The notes: generated by a model not told the origin, from the letters alone. DNA of 7,205 bases from Prevotella sp. UBA3208 (GCA_002363695.1 DEWO01000108.1:1-7205), one strand, 5' to 3'; numbered from the stretch's first letter, positions 1 to 6,330 are shown. Program-made: numbers and translations.

Positions 1-31
1 AGGCGTGCAGGTTCGAGTCCTGTTCTGGGCA
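1..31 (+). tRNA. 3' end of a tRNA (5' part outside window), possibly tRNA-Leu
   Basis: Only the T arm and the 3' half of the acceptor stem are visible. The T stem is 7-11 paired with 19-23 (GCAGG/CCTGT, one G-T wobble) around the loop TTCGAGT at 12-18. The acceptor strand 24-30 (TCTGGGC) is followed by discriminator A at 31. No CCA is encoded after it (CTC follows). The anticodon is outside the window, so identity cannot be read. The implied 5' acceptor strand (GCCCAGA or a wobble variant), the A discriminator and a variable region ending GGCGT would suit a leucine tRNA, but other A-discriminator tRNAs are not excluded. It opens a cluster with the two complete tRNAs that follow. Confidence 0.85.
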
Positions 32-61
32 CTCTCTTTTTTGGTCAGCGGTTATTTTGTT

Positions 62-148
62 GGAGAGGTGGCGGAATTGGTAGACGCGCTACTTTGAGGG
101 GGTAGTGTCAATTGCGACGTGGGAGTTCGAGTCTCCTCCTCTTCACCA
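62..148 (+). tRNA. tRNA-Leu(GAG), CCA end encoded
   Basis: A full class II cloverleaf can be folded by eye. The acceptor is GGAGAGG (62-68) with CCTCTTC (138-144), including one G-T pair. The D stem is GCG/CGC at 71-73 and 85-87. The anticodon stem is CTACT/GGTAG at 89-93 and 101-105, and the anticodon GAG lies at 96-98, reading the leucine codons CUU and CUC. A long variable arm (106-120) contains a GTC/GAC stem, as expected for leucine tRNAs. The T arm is 121-137 with loop TTCGAGT. Discriminator A145 is followed by CCA at 146-148, unlike the other two tRNAs here, where CCA must be added by the nucleotidyltransferase. Confidence 0.96.
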
Positions 149-172
149 TAATTCTTCGAAAAAGACAAGTCT

Positions 173-245
173 GCGGAAATAGCTCAGTTGGTAGAGCACA
201 ACCTTGCCAAGGTTGGGGTCGCGGGTCCGAGTCCCGTTTTCCGCT
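173..245 (+). tRNA. tRNA-Gly(GCC)
   Basis: A complete class I cloverleaf. The acceptor is GCGGAAA (173-179) with TTTCCGC (238-244), fully Watson-Crick. The D stem is GCTC/GAGC (182-185, 194-197). The anticodon stem is CAACC/GGTTG (199-203, 211-215) with anticodon GCC at 206-208, reading GGU and GGC. The variable loop is GGGTC. The T stem is GCGGG/CCCGT (221-225, 233-237). Discriminator T245 fits glycine, and CCA is not encoded. The T loop reads TCCGAGT, so the position normally occupied by T (pseudouridine 55) is C. The rest of the fold is intact, so this looks like a working gene and not a relic. Confidence 0.96.
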
Positions 246-287
246 CTTTCTTAGATAAACCATACACAGGAAAACAAACCCATTCTA

Positions 288-824
288 ATGAATTTATATC
301 TTAGGTATTTTGACAGAGAGATTCTGGTAACGAATGTTGATGATGCTATTGCGTTCCTTGCCGAAATCGAAGAAATAGGAATGAACCCCGTTTTGGAACG
401 TGATATCCGCGAATATGCCGCGAGTGATGTTGTATATCCGAAGCGCTACAAGGTTCGTCCCCGTATTTACTTTATCATTATCAAGACGGAAGCTTTAACG
501 ATGCAGGACTTCAAGGAAAAGAAGGCCGTTCACTCTTCTGCCGGTGGTGCCAAGCCGGCAACGCCCGCAATGGTCCGTCTGAACGAAGAGCGCTACGGAT
601 GGTATGAGGGTGCTATAGACTTCAAACGGGTGCTGATGGTGCCTGGTACTGGTAAGTTCCAGTATCGTGATACGCACTTTGAGGCTTGCTGCAAGGCTGA
701 GTCCGGTCAGGATTGTTACAACCGCATTATTGACCATCTGAGTGGGCGTGTAGACCCGCGCAGCCAGTTCCCCTCGGCCAAGGGCAAGAACTTCAAGTTC
801 CGTTTCTTGGGTGACTGTAAGTGA
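288..824 (+). CDS. Conserved-looking protein of unknown function, first gene of the ssb-gldE set
   Basis: A 178-residue soluble protein with no signal peptide, no transmembrane segment and no catalytic motif that I recognise. An N-terminal part (about 1-75) looks like a small alpha/beta unit, with strands at 'LYLRYF' and 'RPRIYFIIIKT' flanking acidic helices. A lysine- and alanine-rich linker follows (about 80-95, including 'SSAGGAKPATPA'). The second part (about 96-178) is rich in aromatic and charged residues, has a Cys-Cys pair at 'EACCKAE', and ends in a basic, phenylalanine-rich stretch. The ATG lies 42 bases after tRNA-Gly, with only a weak AGG upstream. ssb begins 19 bases downstream, so co-transcription is likely. 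Its place beside ssb hints at housekeeping or DNA metabolism, but that is guilt by association. The gene is real on length, operon position and natural composition. Its function is unknown. Confidence 0.85.
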   Translation: MNLYLRYFDREILVTNVDDAIAFLAEIEEIGMNPVLERDIREYAASDVVYPKRYKVRPRIYFIIIKTEALTMQDFKEKKAVHSSAGGAKPATPAMVRLNEERYGWYEGAIDFKRVLMVPGTGKFQYRDTHFEACCKAESGQDCYNRIIDHLSGRVDPRSQFPSAKGKNFKFRFLGDCK

Positions 825-843
825 CTTTGAACTTTGAGTGGAC

Positions 844-1182
844 ATGAATAAGGTGATGCTGATAGGCAATGTGGGTTCCGAACCTGAAATCCGCTATGTG
901 GAACAGGGGGTGGCAGTGGCCCGCCTGAGCCTGGCAACGACAGAGCGCGGCTATACGCTGCAGAACGGTACACAGGTGCCTGACCATACCGACTGGCACA
1001 ACGTGATATTGTGGCGCAAGCTGGCCGAGATAGTGGAGAAGTATGTTCATAAGGGCGATAAATTGTATATAGAGGGCCGTCTGCGCTATTCCACCTACGA
1101 TGACAAGCAGGGACAGCGCCGCTATGTGACGGAAATCTGGGCAGACAATATGGAGATGTTGACTCCCAAGCCCACAGAATAA
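844..1182 (+). CDS. ssb: Single-stranded DNA-binding protein, short form without acidic tail
   Basis: SSB coats single-stranded DNA during replication, recombination and repair. The protein starts 'MNKVMLIGNVGSEPEIRYVE', the usual first OB-fold strand, followed by 'VARLSLATTERGY' (25-37), 'DWHNVILWRKLAEIVEKYV' (50-68), 'KGDKLYIEGRLRYSTY' (70-85) and 'RRYVTEIWADNMEML' (92-106), a complete OB domain in family order. ATG844 is chosen over GTG838 because homologues begin at MNKV. At 112 residues it ends 'TPKPTE' right after the OB fold. It lacks the flexible linker and the acidic tip (DDDIPF-like) that recruits partner enzymes in most bacterial SSBs. A normal TAA stop closes it and gldE starts 2 bases later, so there is no sign of frameshift. 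A second, full-length SSB may exist elsewhere in the genome. Confidence 0.96.
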   Translation: MNKVMLIGNVGSEPEIRYVEQGVAVARLSLATTERGYTLQNGTQVPDHTDWHNVILWRKLAEIVEKYVHKGDKLYIEGRLRYSTYDDKQGQRRYVTEIWADNMEMLTPKPTE

Positions 1183-1184
1183 TC

Positions 1185-2504
1185 ATGGACGAGTATTTGC
1201 AAGTGTTCAATGAGGTGACTCTGATGTCACCATCCATAGGAGCCATTGTGGCAGGTGTCAGTGCCTGTCTTTTATTGTTTGTGTCAAGTTTTGCCTCGGG
1301 TTCGGAGATTGCGTTTTTCTCGTTGTCGCCTGCCGACTTGAACGAACTGGACGAAGAGAAAACTACCGGAGACATTCAAATCAAACAGTTGCGCGACGAT
1401 TCGGAGCGTACGTTGGCAACCATACTGATTACCAACAATCTGGTGAACGTCACCATCATCATGCTTAGCACTTATTTCTTCAGCCACACGGTGAACTTCG
1501 GTTCGTCCTGGTGGTTGCAGTTTGTGTGCATGACGGTGTTGCTGACCTTTCTGCTGTTGCTTTTTGGCGAAATCATGCCCAAGGTGTATTGCGGACAACA
1601 TGCGCTGAGCTTTTGTCGCAGGGCTGTGGGAGGAATCCTGTTATGTCGGAAGATTTTCTATCCCATTGCAACTGTTGTGATGGGGTCCGGACGACTGGCA
1701 GACAAGATGGTAACCAAGGAGAGTCACGCGCTGAGTGTGGACGACCTGGAGCAGGCACTGGAGTTGACCGATAAGGAAGACATCAAGGAAGAGCAGCGTA
1801 TGCTGGAGGGCATAGTGCGCTTTGGTGACGAGACCGCCAAGGAGGTGATGACTTCGCGTCAGGACGTGGTGGATCTTGACTTCAAGGCGTCGTTTCAGGA
1901 GGTGATGCAGTGTGTGGTGGAGAACAACTACTCGCGCATTCCCGTATATCAGGACAATAGTGACAATGTGCGTGGAATCCTGTATATCAAGGACTTGCTT
2001 CCCCATCTGTCGAAGGGTAACAACTTCCGCTGGCAGTCGCTGATACGTCCGCCTTACTTCGTTCCCGAGACCAAGAAGATTGACGACCTGTTGCGCGAGT
2101 TCCAGGAGAACAAGGTGCATATTGCCATTGTGGTGGACGAGTTTGGTGGTACCAGCGGCATTGTGACGCTGGAGGATATTCTGGAGGAAATCGTAGGCGA
2201 AATCAACGATGAGTACGATGATGACGAGAAGAGCTACGTCCGCATCAACAGCAACACCTTTGTCTTTGAGGGCAAGACGCTGCTGAGTGACTTCTACAAG
2301 ATTCTGAAACTGGACGACGACATCTTTGAGGACGTTGAGGGCGATGCCGACACATTGGCAGGTCTGTTGCTTGAGATTAAGGGCGAATTCCCCAAGATGC
2401 ACGAGAAGATAGACTATCAGAACTTTACTTTCGAGATACTTGATATGGAAGAGCGGCGTATCTCGAAGGTGAAAGTCGTGGTACATGAAAAGGCTGCCGA
2501 GTGA
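1185..2504 (+). CDS. gldE: Gliding motility-associated protein GldE (CNNM/CBS/CorC-HlyC membrane protein)
   Basis: A 439-residue inner-membrane protein of the CNNM/CorC family, whose members handle Mg2+/Co2+ ions. The name GldE comes from gliding Bacteroidetes. The N-terminal CNNM (DUF21) domain covers about 15-190, with membrane segments near 19-41, 76-99, 109-131 and 145-168 and the motifs 'FASGSEIAFFSL' (36-47) and 'GEIMPK' (128-133). Two CBS domains follow (about 215-275 and 290-345). The second contains 'HIAIVVDEFGGTSGIVTLED' (312-331). A CorC_HlyC domain (about 350-435) ends the protein. An acidic run 'DEYDDDEK' (342-349) links the last two. The start is 2 bases after the ssb stop. A second in-frame ATG at 1224 would still precede the first membrane helix, but ATG1185 fits the tight spacing. 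gldD does not follow here. Whether the protein serves ion homeostasis or envelope assembly cannot be told from sequence. Confidence 0.95.
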   Translation: MDEYLQVFNEVTLMSPSIGAIVAGVSACLLLFVSSFASGSEIAFFSLSPADLNELDEEKTTGDIQIKQLRDDSERTLATILITNNLVNVTIIMLSTYFFSHTVNFGSSWWLQFVCMTVLLTFLLLLFGEIMPKVYCGQHALSFCRRAVGGILLCRKIFYPIATVVMGSGRLADKMVTKESHALSVDDLEQALELTDKEDIKEEQRMLEGIVRFGDETAKEVMTSRQDVVDLDFKASFQEVMQCVVENNYSRIPVYQDNSDNVRGILYIKDLLPHLSKGNNFRWQSLIRPPYFVPETKKIDDLLREFQENKVHIAIVVDEFGGTSGIVTLEDILEEIVGEINDEYDDDEKSYVRINSNTFVFEGKTLLSDFYKILKLDDDIFEDVEGDADTLAGLLLEIKGEFPKMHEKIDYQNFTFEILDMEERRISKVKVVVHEKAAE

Positions 2505-2519
2505 GGGCAGCCTTTTTTT
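2488..2519 (+). terminator. Rho-independent terminator overlapping the gldE stop, possibly bidirectional
   Basis: A perfect 8-bp stem AGGCTGCC (2491-2498) / GGCAGCCT (2506-2513) has a 7-base loop and runs into seven T (2513-2519). The gldE TGA (2502-2504) lies in the loop. Read on the - strand, the same stem is followed by TTTT (complement of 2488-2491), so it may also serve, more weakly, the protease gene converging from the right. That gene's stop is 25 bases beyond the T run. Confidence 0.92.
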
Positions 2520-2544
2520 GTTTCTATGTGTTTGCGATATTTCC

Positions 2545-3813
2545 TTACCAGCCGAAGCGGCTCCAGTTAAGCACACGGTTCCAGCCGAAGTTGTTGGCAT
2601 ATTTGTTATAGGCGTAACTGCCGGAAGTATAGCCTGTGCCGTTTTGGGGGATGAACATGCTGACGCAACCACAGTCGGCCGTCTGGTCGAACTGGCTGAA
2701 GCCGGTGTCATAGAGTTCATAGTAGATGGTCATCCACTTGAAGGACATACGCGAATAGGGAACAGCCAGGTCGAAGGCTTGTTTCCAGGAGGTGTAGTCA
2801 GCAGCACTGGCATAACGTTGGATATAGGCTTTCATGTCGTACATGACGGGAGCGTCGAATTGCCAGTAGTAGGGAATTCCTTTGAGGTCAGGTTCGTTAG
2901 GATATTGGGGGGCGATGGTGGACAATACATCCCGTGTTCGCTCAGCCAACTGGGCTATATAGCGTGTGTCAATGACAGACAGCGGGACGCTGAACCCATC
3001 CAGGTTTTCATATCCCACACCACTTACGCTGATTGGAGACTTTTGGTGATAGAAGTCGGTATAAAAGTTGAAGTAGCCATCAACGATGCCACGGTACATG
3101 TCGCTGCCGCTCTTAAACAATGAAGACATGATCTTGTCGTAGGGAGCACCATTTCCGGGAATCTCAGCAGGAGAGGCAATGAAGTACTCAGTGGCGTTGC
3201 GCAGTTCGTAGCCCACCTCGGCACATCCCATGTTACAGCAGTCGGCAAAAATGAACTTGAAAGGGGTGAGGCCCTCTAAAGCCCTGGCCATCTGGGTGAT
3301 GTTCATCCACTTTCCGTTATTAGAATTGGTATTAGTTCCATTGTCAACACCATAGGCACGACGAGAGGGACCGACGATGGTGTCTTTCTCGACAGCCCAG
3401 CCGCTGGCGTGGCCCCAGAGTATAAGGGCGTACTCGTCGGAAGGGGAGAGGCTCATCATGCGTTCCATCACTTCGCGGAAACAGTCAGCATCCGACGTAT
3501 AGAAGTCGTTAGTGTACTTATACAGTGTGTCAAGAGGTTGCTGCTTGTTACTTGTGATCTGGGCAATGAACGGCTTGGTCTTTGAATCAGCCTTGTCTGC
3601 AAAGACAAGCATACGGCAGTTTGCAGGTATGCTGCCGACACCGCTGATCATTTCCTGAAGATCGTCGGAAGTAAAATTGGAGAGGTTGTTTTCTCCAGCC
3701 ATATAGATAAAGACGGTACGTTTTGCCTTTTCTGTGACAGGCTGGTTGTCGTCATCACTTTTGCATGAAACCATGAGTAGCATAATGCTAATGAAAGTCA
3801 ATAAATATCTCAT
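2545..3813 (-). CDS. Clostripain-family (peptidase C11) cysteine protease, predicted surface lipoprotein
   Basis: A 422-residue secreted protease that should cleave after Arg or Lys, as clostripain does. The start is ATG at 3811-3813. A longer reading begins with TTG upstream and adds seven residues that would overlap the promoter box. The signal peptide 'MRYLLTFISIMLLMVS' ends at lipid-carrying C17 (a slightly variant lipobox with Met at -3). The next residues are K-S-D-D-D, like the acidic lipoprotein export signal that sends Bacteroidetes lipoproteins to the cell surface. Family motifs are 'TVFIYMAGENNLS' (33-45), 'LILWGHASGW' with the likely catalytic His135, and 'FADCCNMG', which fits the clostripain pattern DxCxM with likely catalytic Cys193. 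Between them, 'GPSRRAYG' (R151-R152) could be a self-cleavage site. The gene converges on gldE and diverges from the lysozyme gene. The substrate is unknown. Confidence 0.93.
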   Translation of the reverse strand: MRYLLTFISIMLLMVSCKSDDDNQPVTEKAKRTVFIYMAGENNLSNFTSDDLQEMISGVGSIPANCRMLVFADKADSKTKPFIAQITSNKQQPLDTLYKYTNDFYTSDADCFREVMERMMSLSPSDEYALILWGHASGWAVEKDTIVGPSRRAYGVDNGTNTNSNNGKWMNITQMARALEGLTPFKFIFADCCNMGCAEVGYELRNATEYFIASPAEIPGNGAPYDKIMSSLFKSGSDMYRGIVDGYFNFYTDFYHQKSPISVSGVGYENLDGFSVPLSVIDTRYIAQLAERTRDVLSTIAPQYPNEPDLKGIPYYWQFDAPVMYDMKAYIQRYASAADYTSWKQAFDLAVPYSRMSFKWMTIYYELYDTGFSQFDQTADCGCVSMFIPQNGTGYTSGSYAYNKYANNFGWNRVLNWSRFGW

Positions 3814-3831
3814 ATCTTTATTTTTTTCGTG

Positions 3832-3839
3832 CAAAGATA
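3832..3839 (-). promoter_or_regulatory. -7 promoter box for the clostripain-family gene
   Basis: Read on the - strand the bases are TATCTTTG, an exact match to the Bacteroides-type -7 element TAnnTTTG. It ends 18 bases before the ATG. A partial -33 match (TTAG for TTTG) lies 21 bases upstream at 3861-3864. This would overlap the -7 box of the divergent lysozyme gene. Confidence 0.7.
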
Positions 3840-3861
3840 CGAATATTATAGGGATTTTTGC

Positions 3862-3869
3862 TAACTTTG
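3862..3869 (+). promoter_or_regulatory. -7 promoter box for the GH25 lysozyme gene
   Basis: The bases TAACTTTG match TAnnTTTG exactly and end 21 bases before the ATG at 3891. No convincing -33 TTTG is seen 19-21 bases upstream. Between box and start there is AAGGA (3883-3887), only 3 bases before the ATG, so it is close for a Shine-Dalgarno site. Confidence 0.68.
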
Positions 3870-3890
3870 CATCTAAAATTTTAAGGAACG

Positions 3891-4643
3891 ATGAAGAAAC
3901 TGATTGTTTTACTCACTATACTCTTCTTTTTTGTGGATGGGACGTTTGCTCAGGATGACGTATTGCTTGAGGTCTCTAAGGACAGTATTACAGTTGTAGT
4001 ACCGGCTGTCAACCCCAATATCCTGTGTGAAGATACCTGTTCCCACGTTCACGGCATCGACCTGAGCCACTATCAGGGTCAGGTGTTCTGGGAGGCAGTA
4101 GGCGACAATACCAAGATGGCTTACGTCTATCTGAAGGCTACCGAGGGTGGCGACCGCATTGATGCCATGTTCGAGCGCAATATCGAGCTGGCCCATCGCC
4201 ACGGGTTGAAGGTCGGTAGCTATCACTTCTATCGTCCGCTGACTGACCAGCAGAAGCAGTTGCAGAACTTCATGTCGCAGTGCCTGCCTGGCGAGCAGGA
4301 CTTGGTGCCGATGATTGACATCGAGTCAACGGGCGGATTGTCCACCGATGTGTTCTGCGACTCGCTGTTCTATTTCCTTGACTTGGTGGAGGATGCCTAT
4401 CATCAGAAACCTTTGCTCTATACAGGCCGCAACTTCTACAACAAGCACCTGAAGGGTAAGATTGACGACTACAAACTGATGATAGCCATGTATACGGACG
4501 AGCCGCCTGTGCTGGCCGATGACCGCGACTACACCATGTGGCAGTACACGGCAAAGGGACGCATCGTGGGAGTGAACGGTTTTGTGGACAAGAGCCGCTT
4601 TATGGGTAAGCACAGCCTGCGCGAAATACGATTCAAGCGCTGA
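3891..4643 (+). CDS. Secreted GH25 family lysozyme (N-acetylmuramidase)
   Basis: A 250-residue exported enzyme expected to cut the beta-1,4 bond between N-acetylmuramic acid and N-acetylglucosamine in peptidoglycan. A signal peptide (1-20, 'MKKLIVLLTILFFFVDGTFA') is followed by Q21 as the probable mature end. After a short spacer holding a Cys pair (C46, C50), the GH25 barrel runs from about 53 to 245. It has 'HGIDLSHYQG' (D57), 'YLKATEGG' (E85), 'GSYHFYRP' (109-116), 'PMIDIES' (D143 and E145, the expected catalytic pair), 'LLYTGRNFY' (175-183) and 'MWQYT' (216-220). All expected active-site residues are present. There is no cell-wall-binding repeat, so it is a single-domain enzyme. It may act in periplasmic wall remodelling or be released against other bacteria. 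The sequence does not decide between these. Confidence 0.94.
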   Translation: MKKLIVLLTILFFFVDGTFAQDDVLLEVSKDSITVVVPAVNPNILCEDTCSHVHGIDLSHYQGQVFWEAVGDNTKMAYVYLKATEGGDRIDAMFERNIELAHRHGLKVGSYHFYRPLTDQQKQLQNFMSQCLPGEQDLVPMIDIESTGGLSTDVFCDSLFYFLDLVEDAYHQKPLLYTGRNFYNKHLKGKIDDYKLMIAMYTDEPPVLADDRDYTMWQYTAKGRIVGVNGFVDKSRFMGKHSLREIRFKR

Positions 4644-4662
4644 CCGTCAAAGTTTGTTTTTT

Positions 4663-4687
4663 AGGCTTTGCTTGGAAAGGGTAGCCT
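4663..4687 (+). terminator. Weak candidate terminator hairpin after the lysozyme gene
   Basis: AGGCT (4663-4667) can pair with AGCCT (4683-4687) around a 15-base loop, followed by a T-rich but interrupted stretch inside the end of the convergent gene. The stem is short and the loop long, so this is only a possibility. Nothing better is seen in the 43-base gap between the two convergent genes. Confidence 0.25.
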
Positions 4688-5052
4688 TATTCTTCTATAT
4701 TCTTGATGTTGGTGACCAGTTCGCTGGCATAGGCTTGCAGCGACTGCTTGCTGAAATGGTGTATGAACCCTCGGGAACGCTCTACTTGCAAAAGATAGCG
4801 TTGCAAGTGATTTTCATTCTTTGGCCCTTGTAGCAGCAAGAACTCCTGGCGCAGGGTGGGTGACATCTGTAGGAAGAAGTCGTCGCCATAGGCCTTGATG
4901 CCGTCGGCTATCCAAGGGCCAATGCCATATTTGACCGCTGTTTTGTAGAGCTGTCGCCACTTCCATTCAGTCATGGGTTCTATTTGTTCACGTTCCTGTT
5001 CGCCGTCCAGCAGGAGCAGGCGTTCCGTGTTTCTTAATATTACGTCTTTCAT
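4687..5052 (-). CDS. Small helical protein of unknown function, translationally coupled to nhaC
   Basis: A 121-residue soluble, mostly helical and highly charged protein with no signal peptide or membrane segment. Visible features are an N-terminal 'RNTERLLLLDGEQ', then 'WKWRQLYKTAVKYGIGPWIADGI' split over about 30-53, and an aromatic and leucine-rich second half. The pattern W-x(2)-L-Y-x(2)-A-x(3)-G-I, followed by a downstream helix, faintly recalls the N-terminal helical part of uncharacterised nucleotidyltransferase-like proteins (NTP_transf_5 type). However, no nucleotidyltransferase active-site motif is present, so either the resemblance is chance or only the N-terminal part remains. Its ATG overlaps the nhaC TGA (ATGA), which implies translational coupling and a shared message. 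Function unknown. The gene is real with good but not full certainty. Confidence 0.78.
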   Translation of the reverse strand: MKDVILRNTERLLLLDGEQEREQIEPMTEWKWRQLYKTAVKYGIGPWIADGIKAYGDDFFLQMSPTLRQEFLLLQGPKNENHLQRYLLQVERSRGFIHHFSKQSLQAYASELVTNIKNIEE

Positions 5053-6323
5053 GAATAGCGTTTCGGATATCTAAGTAATATGGCCAACAAGGCTGCAATG
5101 CCGATGGCCACCGGATAATATAAATAAGGTATGATGCTGATGGGGTTGAGCTGGGCCAGTCCGGCAGCCATCAGCAGTTGGGCACCATAGGGAATGAGCC
5201 CCTGCGTCACACATGAAAAGGTGTCCAATATAGATGCCGCCTTGCGATTGTCCACGCCGTAGCGGTCGCCAATATGCTTCGAGATGCCACCTACCGTCAG
5301 GATGGCTACTGTATTGTTGGCTGTGCACAGGTTGACCAGCGAAACCAGCGCAGCAATAGACAATTCTGCACCTCGCTTGGTGTTGACGTGACGCGTCAGC
5401 AGCCTGATGATGAAGTCGATGCCGCCTTGCTGCTTGACAATCTCCAGCAGTCCACCCGCCATCATGGTGATGATGATGAGTTCGCTCATGCCCAGAATAC
5501 CGTCACCCATTGCCTTCATCCAGCCGAAGACGTCAAACGCTCCGTTGCTGATGCCGATGAGTCCCGTCAGCATGATGCCCAGAGTCAGCACAGCCATTAC
5601 GTTCATGCCGAAAATGGCAGTGACAAGTACTGCTAAGTAAGGAATCACCTTCACAAAGGACACTTCGCCCACCTCGCTGGGAGCCGTCATGTCAGTGCCC
5701 ATGATGACGTAGACGGCCAGAATGACGAGTGCTGCGGGGATGACGATGAAGGAGTTGACGCGAAACTTGTCCGCCAGCCTGCAGCCTTGCGTAGATGTCG
5801 CCATGATGGTGGTGTCGGAGATGAACGACAGGTTGTCGCCGAAAAACGAACCACCCACAACGACAGCTGTCATCAGCGGTATGGAGGTGCCTGTCTGTTG
5901 GGCAATGCCTGCCGCGATGGGGGTCAGTGCCACAATGGTTCCTACGCTGGTGCCTATGGACAGGGAGATGAAGCAAGCTGCCAGAAATAGTCCTGCCAGC
6001 AGCATCTGAGAGGGCAACAGCGTCAGAGCCAGGTTGACCGTAGCATCAATGGAGCCCATCATCTTGGCCGAATTGGCAAAGGCACCGGCCAGCACGAATA
6101 TCCACAGCATCAGCATCATCTGGCTGGTGCCGGCTCCTCGGCTGAACACGTCAATGCGCTCGCGCAAAGGACGTCCGTCGAAGACAATGACGGCATAGAT
6201 GGATGCTGCCATGAATGCTACTGTGATGGGGACTTTATAAAAGTCACGAGCAATGATGCTCGTGACTAAATAGAGTACGATGAACACCACAAGGGGTGAC
6301 AGTGCAATCAGTCCTTTCTTCAA
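5049..6323 (-). CDS. nhaC: NhaC-family Na+/H+ antiporter
   Basis: A 424-residue, strongly hydrophobic inner-membrane protein with about ten to twelve helices. It fits the NhaC family, which exchanges Na+ for H+ across the membrane. Characteristic parts are 'LSIGTSVGTIVALTPIAAGI' (121-140), the signature region at 157-180 (GGSFFGDNLSFISDTT and following), and the second-half counterparts 'CTANNTVAILTVGGIS' (333-348) and 'SCVTQGLIPYGAQLL' (370-384). The start is TTG at 6321-6323. No ATG lies between the upstream stop and the first membrane helix, and AAAGGA (6331-6336 complement) sits 7 bases before the TTG, an unusually good ribosome site for this group. It lies 22 bases after uxaA, so the two should be co-transcribed. 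NhaC relatives can carry other ions or acids, so the substrate is inferred from family only. Confidence 0.92.
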   Translation of the reverse strand: MKKGLIALSPLVVFIVLYLVTSIIARDFYKVPITVAFMAASIYAVIVFDGRPLRERIDVFSRGAGTSQMMLMLWIFVLAGAFANSAKMMGSIDATVNLALTLLPSQMLLAGLFLAACFISLSIGTSVGTIVALTPIAAGIAQQTGTSIPLMTAVVVGGSFFGDNLSFISDTTIMATSTQGCRLADKFRVNSFIVIPAALVILAVYVIMGTDMTAPSEVGEVSFVKVIPYLAVLVTAIFGMNVMAVLTLGIMLTGLIGISNGAFDVFGWMKAMGDGILGMSELIIITMMAGGLLEIVKQQGGIDFIIRLLTRHVNTKRGAELSIAALVSLVNLCTANNTVAILTVGGISKHIGDRYGVDNRKAASILDTFSCVTQGLIPYGAQLLMAAGLAQLNPISIIPYLYYPVAIGIAALLAILLRYPKRYS

Positions 6324-6330
6324 CGCTTGG

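Noticed and set aside
53..59. TATTTTG just before tRNA-Leu as a promoter -7 box
   Set aside because: It is one base short of TAnnTTTG and too close to the tRNA start. The cluster is more likely transcribed from upstream of the window.
838..843. GTG start for ssb six bases before the ATG
   Set aside because: SSB homologues begin at MNKV, which matches ATG844. The GTG would add only two residues not found in the family.
716..1375. 219-codon - strand frame crossing the unknown gene, ssb and gldE
   Set aside because: It crosses three co-directional genes on the other strand. Its Ser/Pro/Arg-rich translation is typical of a non-coding frame.
1641..2720. Long open frame (359 codons) on the - strand opposite gldE
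   Set aside because: It lies antisense to a confidently recognised gldE, runs through the terminator and into the opposing gene, and its translation shows no family motifs. It looks like a shadow frame.
2485..3123. 212-codon + strand frame opposite the clostripain-family gene
   Set aside because: It begins inside the gldE terminator and is antisense to a gene with clear catalytic motifs. No recognisable protein features.
3814..3834. TTG start adding seven residues to the clostripain-family protein
   Set aside because: It would overlap the -7 promoter box, and it would place seven charged residues before the basic and hydrophobic signal peptide that begins at the ATG.
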